DNA from: Gyrodactylus bullatarudis
Taxonomy: Eukaryota; Platyhelminthes; Monogenea; Gyrodactylidea; Gyrodactylidae
Assembly (NCBI GenBank): GCA_012064415.1
Contig: SSNU01000062.1
Location: 117,097-181,096, forward strand
DNA length: 64,000 bases
Direction: 5' to 3'
The notes under the pieces are model-generated. The model saw only the letters and a list, made by a program, of their open reading frames with translations. It was not told where the DNA came from and did no database searches. Numbering within the stretch: position 1 is the first letter of the stretch; each line of letters begins with the position of its first letter. The translations under genes were made by a program, and so were the position numbers. This document shows, one piece after another, positions 1 to 9,400 of the stretch.

Positions 1-276
1 CAACTTCGTATGGCATATGGCATAGTCATGGAAAAATGTGGGGTTTCCTACTTCAAAAACGATCCAATCTGCGTAGAGAGTGAGAACAAGGAGAGAATCG
101 CTCACGTAAGGAACGGAGATTCCGGTGGTCCATTGATTGACTTTGAAAATCAAATGACCGTCTATGGATTTGTCAGTGGTCACTACGAAAGAATGGGCTT
201 CTTAGATGTCGAAGATGCTGTTTCAGCTTATGCCTCAGTGCACAGAAGCAGAAAGTTCTTGCAATCCTATCTTTGA
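1..276 (+). CDS. Serine protease (S1 family), C-terminal exon
   Basis: The frame is open from base 1 to TGA at 274-276, so the 5' part lies outside the window. The catalytic serine motif GDSGGP is at codons 38-43, followed by about 50 residues ending in a basic C-terminal helix, as in chymotrypsin-fold proteases. The Cys168-Cys182 pair seems present (KCG...PIC). Two features are unusual. The residue before NGDSGG, normally Cys191, is Arg, and no Cys follows the active serine, so the 191-220 disulfide is absent. By alignment position 189 is His, and the usual VSWG wall reads VSGH, so trypsin specificity is unlikely. AATAAA overlaps the stop at 276-281. Family assignment is firm; substrate unknown. 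It could be a secreted digestive or immune-type protease or an inactive homologue, since His57 and Asp102 cannot be seen. Confidence 0.85.
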   Translation, partial: QLRMAYGIVMEKCGVSYFKNDPICVESENKERIAHVRNGDSGGPLIDFENQMTVYGFVSGHYERMGFLDVEDAVSAYASVHRSRKFLQSYL

Positions 277-281
277 ATAAA

Positions 282-1518
282 AAAATTTGCAAAAACTAAA
301 ATGCTAAACCTTATTTAGAATCTCAGAAATCTTCAAGTTTTGATTGGGAATCGTTCATGTAGTACAGTCGGAATCGAAACTCGATGGCCAACCCAGTCCG
401 AAGAAATTAGAGCGTAATATATCGCGAAAATTATACAGATATGCCAAAATTTTACAAGAAATTCATAGGGGCATTCAGTTTTCCGTTTAACTCGCATTTT
501 TAAGAGTATATTTTAGAAGTACGAAAAACTGAGTTTTTAAGCTTTATTGCCAGGTTCAGAGAGGTTTTAGAGAGTTTTAAAGCATCTGACTAGTAATCAA
601 ACTGAAATGACCACCTAGATTTTCCCTTGAAAGAGACACGAATTTAAAACAACGCAGATCCAATGAAGAAATATGGAAGATTGAACTTATTGAGCAGATT
701 GCACCTCATGATTGGTTCTTAATTGAAAGTGTTCATATTAGGTCAGAGAAATGAGTAGAGTGTCTAAACTTAAGTCTCACATAAGCAGCTATTCCCTCTT
801 TTCGGAAGAACATTCAAAACTAAAAATTTTCTTAGCATCAAAGAGAAGCCTAAAAAGCTTAATGAGTGCATTTATTCTACCCTAGAGCCGCCATTGTATC
901 GGCGATATTTTTATCTTGGACTCCCGGTTGCTCAAGCTAATAATTATAATCAGACGCTGAACTTACAGCATAAAATATTGAACAGCACAAGGCCAGTAGA
1001 GTAAACAGCAGTAAAAATCACATATTAAAATTTCGCCATTCACAATAACTTGTATATTGCAATAAAAATATTAGAAATATGAACAATGGGTATAAGATTT
1101 AATGGGTATTCCAATAGCATTTCTATATCATTATTTTCTTATTGAAGATACACCTGCATTTCCTAATCATTTCTAGAAAATATTCATGCCAATAAGACTG
1201 ATAAGTATCTCTAGTAAAGATTCTTAATATTTCTAATTTATTATGTATTAAATATTCACGTATACTTACATATACGTCCGAAATTCCCATAGAGTTATTC
1301 ATCATTGTCAGTATAAAAAAAGAATTTTTTAATTAGAGAAATATATATTTCGCCAGGTCTTATCAATCTCTAATCCTGGTTCAATTAAATGATTATAAAT
1401 ATTAGTTCAATGAAATTTATGTTAATGAAATTGTAAAATTCTTGAAACACTTCCAATTGATGAAAAACCAAAAAACTTCTCTATTATTAGATGTAGAAAA
1501 GAAAAATTAAAAATCAAT
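282..1518. other. Intergenic, AT-rich, no gene seen
   Basis: There is no supported exon here. The only structure is a mariner-like terminal repeat at about 363-480, listed separately. Confidence 0.6.
363..480 (+). repeat. Mariner-like terminal repeat fragment (copy 1)
   Basis: Begins TACAGTCGGAATCGAAACTC and continues with a CAGTCCGAAGAAATTAGAG block and a TATATCGCGAAAA block. Related stretches occur at about 26299, 28230, 51198 and, reversed, 53601-53703. A TA followed by CAGT is the usual border of Tc1/mariner-derived elements. No transposase reading frame is nearby, so this is a non-autonomous copy or a relic. Confidence 0.5.
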
Positions 1519-1919
1519 TGGGCCAAGGCAACTGCAAATCATGTAAATGGTTCTTTTGGATGCATAAGTTAGGATCTTCGTTCATGATTAGAAACTTCTC
1601 CCGGATTTTGAGGTCTATAAGTTTGTCGTTTGGGCATTTGAATAAAATTTTGAAATTTTCTTCACTTGCTTCACAACCACATTGCTCTAGGTGCTTTTTT
1701 GTTGAGGTGTTCTTTTATCCTAACAGCTAGACGTCTTTGAGTTCTTCCTATGTATTTGGCTCCGCATGTAGCTTGGAAACTGTAGATGAGATTTGATTGC
1801 TCAGATGTTTCTAGTTTATCTTTAAGCTGGAATTTGAATAGACTTGTGGTTTTGAATACAACCTTCAATTGTATATCATTATAATTTTCATTTACAAGTT
1901 GTATCATCTTTCTCTTCAT
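1519..1919 (-). pseudogene. Penelope-like retroelement, GIY-YIG endonuclease end, broken
   Basis: Reading leftward from 1919, 82 codons give a linker typical of these elements (VVFKTT..., KDKL...) and then a GIY-YIG endonuclease core with the motif KYIGRTQRRLAVRIKEHL. The frame breaks near 1700 at a run of six A (minus strand). The C-terminal part of the same domain resumes in another frame down to a stop at about 1519, with conserved-looking segments such as LKIREKFLIMNEDPNLC. Related elements normally have more residues at the break, so a small deletion is as likely as a simple frameshift. No reverse transcriptase is seen upstream, so this is a 5'-truncated relic. Confidence 0.75.
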
Positions 1920-2425
1920 CGAACTATTTACTGATGAGTTAGTTTTTTTTTCAGCTCATATTTTTATTAAAATTTTGTGTGATATTCCATTACTACTCAA
2001 CAGTACGATGGTTATAATAATATTAATTTCTGAATATAATCGTTGAGTAAGCTGACGAGCGCCAGGATTACTTTTGTATGATTCTCGATGCAAGTTACCT
2101 TTTATAAGGATAAGATAATAATTAAAGACCTCTAAACCTTAGGATCTAAAGCTTAGTTCTATAATAGAACTTCTATTAAACAGTAATTTATAATAAATAT
2201 ATTTTTGAAAATTTTTTTTCAAAATTGAATATTCTGAAAAGATTTCTTTAACAATCTAAGATTATTCACTGGTGAATCTCTGTTTGAATTCATTAAGAGT
2301 TTGGATTAATCACAACTTTCGTAATAAAATTCAAGTTACATGAGTGTTTGCCTTCAATAATAACAAAATTCCGATATCTAATCAGTCATGATTTTGTATT
2401 ATTGTCCATGAATAGCTGAATAAAG
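1920..2425. other. Spacer before the ADAM gene, nothing recognised
   Basis: AT-rich, with no exon, tRNA or repeat that I recognise. The promoter of the downstream metalloprotease gene should lie in its 3' part, but no TATA or initiator can be singled out against the AT-rich background. Confidence 0.4.
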
Positions 2426-4594
2426 ATGTTTACCTTCGTATGTTATATCGAATCAATAAAAATTAACGTTATTCTTTTGGTTCTTTTCCAATATTTGGAC
2501 TATTCTTTATCGCTGTGCAATTCGATGAAACCTTCTTTTCAATGCTTCGTTAAACCGGCCAATAGTGTCACATTTAATTATCATTCTTCACAAGAAATTT
2601 CTCTGGAGATTGCAAACTTCACAAAGTGGGCTATATTTTTGTGTAATCTTACAGACAAATCTTATTCTTTCCCGACAAGGTCCACTCCTCCTTTAGGTAT
2701 TACGTGACTCTAGATTCTCATTCGACATCCAAAAACATTCTCTTATCAGTTTACAAGAATAATCAATCAAGTGAAATCACTGTTGACAACCTTACCAAGA
2801 CAATCATCCGTGGGATTATTTTCCACAAGGGTATCGCGTATAACATACTGGTAAATCAGGGCTATCATTTTCATTCTTCAGTTCTTCAACTCAACTTATA
2901 TAATTTACACAGAGAAAAACGAAGGGAAGGAAACTGAGAGGATATTGAAACGTCCGAGGAAAAGTCTAAAGTTGAAGAGAAAGTATTGTGATATCAATTT
3001 GATTGTCGACTACAAGTTTTACAAAACCTCTTGTCTAAATGAAACTTTCAATTGCATATATTACATTGTAATTCGATTACCTTCTCATCAAGCTTTAGCA
3101 TAATTTATTCGATGGAATTAATGAAATTTTTCTCCAGACAAAATTCATCGGCTCTCATCAACCTCTAGACTATCAATATGGATTCATTGTGAAGAACATT
3201 CATATTCACGATGACTGGACCAAAATTAGTGGTCATTATAATTCGCAAAAGTTCGACTGGAAGCCGAGAGAATTCCTCACCGCATTCAGCAGTCATATGA
3301 CCAAATCGGAAAATTGTCTATCCCACTTGATGACCTATCAAATATTCCCGGATCAAATTTACGGCATGTCCTACCTAGCCTCATTGAATCCAAATCAATT
3401 GGGTGGCATTTGCTCTAGAATTGATCCGAGTTCTAAGCGAAGTTACAATGTTGGCTGGAGTACCCACCAGGATTATATAACAAAAGAGCACCTGTTGCCC
3501 ATGAATGCAATAATTGCTGTTGCTCATGAACTGGGTCATAGTTCTGGGGCAGATCATGACCCAGATTCATTCAGCTGTAGCAAGAATGGCACCAAGGATG
3601 GCAAGTATCTGATGCACTATCAGATTATCGAGACTGATGACAAGAATTCTTTCAAGGCAAGTAATCGTTCCCACTCATCGTTTCCCCCTTTCCCAAAATA
3701 GGAGTTTTCTGATTGCAGTCGACGTTTCATTGGCCGTATTATCGAAAGTCGATCCAACATTTGCCTGAAAAATGAGAATGAAATCACTCTCTGTGGAAAT
3801 GGCAGATTAGATGGCGACGAAGAATGTGATTCTGGCTTCTATACCTCGAATTGTTGTTCAAAAGACTGTAAACTAACCAGAGGGGCTTTATGTGATCCTT
3901 TAAATCATTATTGTTGCAATAAAAAATGTGAAATTGTCCCTAGAGAAGTGAAAAAAGGCTGTCCCTCACAGAGTGTCTGTCAGGCCAAGTCTTTTTGCAA
4001 TGGGACACACTACGAGTGTCCCCCAGTGGAATTCCTGTCTGATGGACATGTCTGTGATGAGGTTGGTAAATGTTTTCAAGGGGAATGTCAGTCAATTTGT
4101 CATCAGATAAAGACGAAACCGTGTCTTTGTAAGCAAAGTTAGTTTATTGCGTTGATTATTCATAAAATTGATTTCTAATTAAAATCCAGAAGAGCATCAT
4201 TGCTCGATTTGTTGTGAGAAAGAAAGTAATCTTTGCTTACCTGTAAGAGAGCTTTTAAAGAATTTCTCTTCCCCAACTGAGAATGATCAAAAGTTTAATT
4301 ACAATGCAATAAGCAATTTTGGGATTTCCAATGGGAAACCTTGTGCTATAGGAGTATGTATCGAGGGAAAATGCATTGAAAATATTGTTCATAAATTGCC
4401 TCAATCGCCTGGTATATCAGAATACCTCAGGAACAGTAAATTAAGTAAGATTTTTCAAGTATAACTTTGTTAAAGAAAAGATTATCTGTGATAATCTCGT
4501 TGGCTTCGTCATTTTATTTTCAAACATAATATTCTCTGTAATATGGATTTCAAGAAGGCTTTTCAGGAGAAAAAGAAACAAAACATGCTTATAG
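2426..4594 (+). CDS. ADAM17/TACE-like membrane metalloprotease-disintegrin
   Basis: A membrane sheddase that would cut ectodomains of other membrane proteins. Exons: 2426-2625, 2655-2850, 2882-3067, 3099-3656, 3702-4137, 4190-4458, 4481-4594 (652 aa, all phases agree). Introns are 29, 31, 31, 45 (GC-AG), 52 and 22 bp. Order of parts: signal peptide about 12-30; prodomain with GIAYNI, as in ADAM10/17; basic furin-type site KLKR ending near residue 165; catalytic domain with zinc motif HELGHSSGADHD at 337-348 (three His and Glu intact); Cys-rich disintegrin-like region with CGNGRLDGDEECDSG; membrane-proximal Cys region; one membrane helix about 621-638; a tail of about 15 mostly basic residues. 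Similarity to ADAM17 runs through the membrane helix (DNLVG). The tail is much shorter than the vertebrate one. The first exon has least support; ATG 2426 is chosen because a signal peptide follows. Confidence 0.88.
4459..4480 (+). other. 22-bp intron in the ADAM17-like gene
   Basis: Begins GTATAA and ends AAAAG, between codon CAA and codon ATT (phase 0). Removing it restores a continuous match to the ADAM17 juxtamembrane segment (FGKFLADNIVG in the human protein against SKIFQ-IICDNLVG here); leaving it in gives an immediate TAA. It is the smallest intron in the window. Confidence 0.7.
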
Positions 4595-4620
4595 ATACAT
4601 GATATAAATACTTTTTTTTA

Positions 4621-4626
4621 AATAAA
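4621..4626 (+). terminator. Polyadenylation signal AATAAA, ADAM17-like gene
   Basis: AATAAA lies 27 bases after the stop codon and four bases before the end of the opposite-strand gene, so the two transcripts must overlap at their 3' ends. Confidence 0.6.
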
Positions 4627-4629
4627 AAA

Positions 4630-5052
4630 CTAAAATTTGACACTTTTGTATACAATACTTGCTCTTTTCAAAACCTTTTCTATTTCCAAAGACAAAAATT
4701 GATCAATTTCATGTTCACTCATATTCTCCAAAATCAATGTAGATAGCTTCCTGCTTGTCTCAGGCGAATAAACTGAACTCAACATGAATCTCAATTTGTC
4801 ATGAGGACCTAAAACTTTTGAATATTTGAAACAGGGTACAGCCTCCTCGTCCGAATCTTGTTCTATAACATTCTTAATGGCTACGAGAGCATTTTTCAAC
4901 AAATCATCCATAAGTTCTCTAAAGTTTGGTAAACTAGATAATTTTGAATATTCTCCAAGGTTATTATTCAAACAACCTCCAACGAGGGATCCATTATTTG
5001 TTTTGTTCTGGGCATAAATTTGAAAAATTACTAAATTGTAATGAATTGGCAA
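4630..5052 (-). CDS. Conserved-looking small protein of unknown function
   Basis: One open frame of 140 codons with normal coding character: mixed charged and hydrophobic heptads, and motifs such as SLPNFRELMDDLLKNAL, CFKYSKVLGPHDKLRFML and EHEIDQFLSLEIEKVLKRA. It is predicted alpha-helical and soluble, without signal peptide or membrane helix. I do not recognise the family. The first ATG (5052) would overlap the start of the divergent SAM gene at 5041. Met48 (4911), or an upstream exon joined at an AG near 5010, are alternatives for the true N-terminus. The stop is 35 bases from the end of the ADAM17-like gene on the other strand. Confidence 0.6.
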   Translation of the reverse strand: MPIHYNLVIFQIYAQNKTNNGSLVGGCLNNNLGEYSKLSSLPNFRELMDDLLKNALVAIKNVIEQDSDEEAVPCFKYSKVLGPHDKLRFMLSSVYSPETSRKLSTLILENMSEHEIDQFLSLEIEKVLKRASIVYKSVKF

Positions 5053-5832
5053 AAGTTTTTCATCGATGCTGGTATAAATCCTGACCTGGCCAAAATTTAT
5101 TCCGACTTTTTCAACTCAAATCGGATAACCACATCAGTCTTGACAGATTTAACTAAAGAGGATCTTCGAGATATGGGAATTAAACCTTTGGGAGATATTA
5201 TTTTAATATTGAAGCACTGTCAGAAAAATGAAAACATCCTCAAAATACCCAGTGTCGAGATACCAATAAAAAAGGCCGAAGTCATTCATGAAAAGATTAA
5301 GCCCGTTGGTAAAATGCAATCTGACTTTTCAGATTCATCACCCAGCAATGATGATGTTATCGTAATCCTTGACCGAGATCAAAAGAAAAATGATGTCTTT
5401 TCTCGTTTAAGTGCCGAGAAGAGACCTTCAAATAGATCTGAAGTTGTCAAACGCTTGCTACAGTCCTCGTTACCATCAATCGAATCCTCCACCTCCAGCA
5501 CTTCAAAGAGGTCATTAGCTGAAGGAAATTGTCAAAAATCGGCCCCTCTTGAATATATCGGTGTACTAAAGCAGCCGCGTCTCTCCAAATCAATGAACAA
5601 TCAAGTTTCCTCATCTACGGATTTTATTAAGATCAATGGCTCCAAAATGGATCAGCACATGACCAGCATGGTCAGTGTTCACGATCGGGTTGGCAATAAA
5701 TCGACAAGCTCAGTCAACGTCCTATCAACTAATAAGAATTCAAGTAATTTTCTATTCCCTATTTGAGTATTTCTGTTTAATTATCAAATTTTTTTTCCTT
5801 CTTCAGTTCATTCTCGTCTCGGCCGAAGTTGA
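5041..5832 (+). CDS. SAM-domain protein, C19orf47 family
   Basis: Exons 5041-5743 and 5807-5832 (242 aa), joined across a 63-bp intron with GTAATT donor and a long T-rich tract before CAG. The N-terminal 65 residues form a SAM domain (FFIDAGINPDLAKIYSDFF, LTKEDLRDMGIKPLGDIILI) that closely follows human C19orf47. The rest is Ser-rich and disordered, with short motifs also found in that family: VFSRLS, EYIGVLK, and a C-terminal IHSRLG encoded across the intron. Members are nuclear proteins of unknown function; SAM domains bind other SAM domains or RNA. AATAAA follows at 5865-5870. The start overlaps by 12 bases the first ATG of the divergent neighbour. Confidence 0.85.
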
Positions 5833-5864
5833 AATGAACAAACCGTGATTGGATCGACATATAA

Positions 5865-5870
5865 AATAAA
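5865..5870 (+). terminator. Polyadenylation signal AATAAA, SAM gene
   Basis: AATAAA sits 33 bases after the stop codon of the SAM-domain gene. Confidence 0.6.
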
Positions 5871-6446
5871 AGATTAAATTTTTACATTATTCCTCAAGCA
5901 ACAGCCTTTTCATTTGATAATCCTTAACTCTTTAGTACTCTTGCCTATTCCTTACTAGGCTGTCTGCCTAATGAATTTGAACAAGTAGAATTTCATATAT
6001 ATAAATAAATATGTATATATTTGTTGTTCCTAGGAAGAGTAGAAAGGTTTTTTGTTGGAGAGAAATTTGTGGCAGTACGAGTTCAAGTTCTTCCCGCCGT
6101 GTCAAATATTCCATATATATAATATATATTAATAAAATATGCATACATGGAACATTTATAATATATATATATAAATTGTTTTGAAAAAGGATCAATAATC
6201 TATTTATAGATGTGTTTGAAGGGGGGGGGGATATTCTTCTTATTTCATAGGGTTCTTCATCAAGAAATGCTCAATTCAATATACAACTTTTTAAAAAAGA
6301 AAGTTATAAAGAGAGGGGATTATGAGAACTCGCGGAGAACACATTTGTATCTTGATCTAGACAAGAGTGATGATAAAATCCTAATAATGATAACAGTGTG
6401 TGTGTGTGTCAGTGATATGCAAAAGGTGGTGGGATGGGAGCTATGA
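5871..6446. other. Spacer with AT microsatellite, poly-G and GT tract
   Basis: Contains alternating AT stretches around 5995-6175, a run of ten G near 6221-6230 and a short GT repeat near 6397-6408. No gene. It holds the 3' untranslated end of the BTBD10-like gene, read leftward from 6447. Confidence 0.6.
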
Positions 6447-9400
6447 CTATGGCCCAAACGGTCGTTCCTCGTTCAGAGTATTCTTTTCGGCTTCTTCTTC
6501 GTCATCGTCGTCATCTGTAACAATAGAGTCTTCATTGAGCAAAATGGGAGGGGTATTATTGGCAGTGGGAATGGGTGTCGGATGGACATTTGACAAGAGG
6601 AGGATATTATTAGTGGGGATATTCCCCGCAGGATCAATTTCTCTGACAATATTATCACTAGCAGCATTATCGATATTAACACTACCATTGTTATTGTTGG
6701 TAGGAGTGGGAGAGGCAGCTGTCATGTCAATACTGTCAAGAATTAATTCCCCCGGCAACTGGCAAGTAGGATCTCTAGCATCGAGTTGAATATCCTGTTG
6801 AGAAGGTGGGGAAGATCGAATTTGAGCGCCGGGACTATCCACGTCTTCATGATTGAGGAGGACATCTGCCTGGAGAATATCGGAAGAGGCCAGGGCTACT
6901 GCTGAGACTGTGGGGATTGGCTCGACCAGTTCAGCATCCACATTGGTGAGATCGTTGACTGATTTACTTTTGACACATTGAAAGTCAACATGACGTGACT
7001 TGTTCTCCTCCTCCTCCCATGACATTCGAATAAATGGTCTCTGGGCATAGTTGTAGATGACTAGAAATGTATAATGTAGATTTTATATAGAGCTTGTATT
7101 GATTTTAATTCACGTAGATTTTCAAAAAAATACCTCCGAAAATCCACTTGCAAAATGATATATACCCCTTGGTTTTTGTATATAAGGGTTATACAAAATT
7201 TTATTTTCCCCAATCAATGTTTCATGCCTTGATCAAAAATTGATGTTTTAACCGAGATAAATACATTTTTGAAAATCAAAATGAAAATTTTTCATATTCT
7301 CATATACAAAATCCCCCATTTTCCCTAAAATCATCAAAATATACCTAATTTTCTAGGACTTTCTTCCGACATGTGAAAGAACACTCAATTTTTACTATAA
7401 GCCCTATTTTTATTCAAAATGTAGCAAAAACTATTCAAAATCTTAATCTTGTCCTTTCTCGTAGTGAAATTCATTGAAAAAATCTTGGCGCGTGTTCAAA
7501 AATTGTCATCTTCAATCGAGATTTTGTATATCAGAACAAACTAGAAAATGTATGGTTTTATAGGAAAAAAATGCTTAGTTTTCGATTGCATCTTCAAAAT
7601 GAGTTTAAGGCTGGGAAAAGTTGAAAAATTAGGCCAACTCTACTATTTATATTAGAAATCAATTAGAATCAAGATATATATGAGAGCATCATCAGTTGGC
7701 AATACAGTTGAGAAAATAATATCAAAATAAAATGTAGGCTAAAGAAAAAAGATCGAAACTCTCCAATAAAATAGCAAAAGTGGAGAGAAAAGCTCGGACC
7801 TCATTTGAAACCAATTAGAAAATGGTTAGTTGTAATAATCAATCATAATAATATAACCCCACACCGGCATATTATAGAACAATGAATTTTACGGTTACGC
7901 TCCTTCCAATGTAAAAAAGTCAAGAACTCATTTGATGACCACGGTAGTCAAGATTTTATTGATTTTTTAACAAGAATTCATTAAAAATTGGGTGGCAATT
8001 TGAACTTTTCGATACATGTATCATAGTAGAAATAGTTACAAGTGATATTTCCATCGGGAAAGCGCTAGTACGAAAATTAAGTTGAAGTTTCAATCCAACC
8101 CTACTCTGGTCTAATAATAGGCTACCACAGACTATTTATATATATAGAGACATTGCTATTGTACAATGAAGAGTGGTAGACAACTCTAACTATAGTCTAC
8201 ATTTAGTGTGACACGAGAAGAAGAGAGGGAGTAACAACAGTATGTCCGATTTTTGCAGGACCCTTTACAGACAGAAATACAGTTCTTTTGTTAATCTTTT
8301 CAGTTCAAAATTCACTGAGATAGTACAAAAGGTAGATAGAGATGAATGAACGAGAGGAGATGGAAATGCGCAGTTGAGTATTATTACTACTTTTGTAACG
8401 AAGAAGCAATCTTTCTATTCTTTTCCTGTTAAATGAAATAAGATTGTAACATATCATAAACGTTATTACTATGATGATGATGTTTAGTTTTTATGATATC
8501 CCTGAAGGAGCTGAAAATCATTTTGAGCATCCCCCCAGAATGATTAGTGATCAGGTTATGGCCATTTTTCTTATAACCTCGCACGAGTTTCCTAGAGTAG
8601 GCCAAATTTCCAACTTTTCCTAGCCTTTTTCTCACATGATCACAAAGAAATTCCTAGATAATATTTGACGATTTTAGGGGAAATGGGGGATTTTGTATAT
8701 GAGAATATGAAAAGTTTTCATTTCGTTATTCAAAAATGTATTTATCTCGGTTAGAACATCAACTTCTGATCAAGGCATGAAACATTGATTGGGGATAACA
8801 GAATGGAGTAAATTTAACTTGCTTTTTTGTTGCTAATACTTATTTTGAAAAAAATAATCTACCTGTTAAACCAAAGTTGGAAAATGTATTTCTCATAGAT
8901 AGACTGTATTATTGTTGTCGACCAAAAATTTAATTTATATTCAAACTAGAGTCAAGTTCATTTGACAGAAAAATACCACAACTTATAAATTAGAAAAGTA
9001 ATTTTTATTGATTGTACTCAGATACATATTTTGACATGTTTTAATTTCTGCATGTGTCATTTTCTCGGTCATTGGAAAGCTCAGAGGGAAGAAAGTATGA
9101 ATACTGGCTAATTCCCATTAAAATTCTACTAATCCTATTCAAAATGGCTGTCCTAGTTATTAGTGATTTGCCAAAGAGTTTGAAAAGTTTTACAATTTTG
9201 ATCTCAAGTTAATTAGATAGATGAGGTTGGAGATCTATGATTTTACATTCAATGACAAGTTGGTTTTTGAATGAAAATCTTTTGATTTCGCTTTTGGTAA
9301 ACTCACCATCAAATTGACGCTAGTGGAGGAGTCACAAACAAGGGAGATCTCTAAATGTATTAGACATACAGGAAAACTTTTTATAGATGACTTGTAATGA

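Noticed and set aside
2426..2937. The ADAM17-like gene as a frameshifted pseudogene
   Set aside because: Each apparent frameshift is explained by a GT-AG or GC-AG intron of 22-52 bp that restores both frame and homology; the zinc motif and cysteines are intact.
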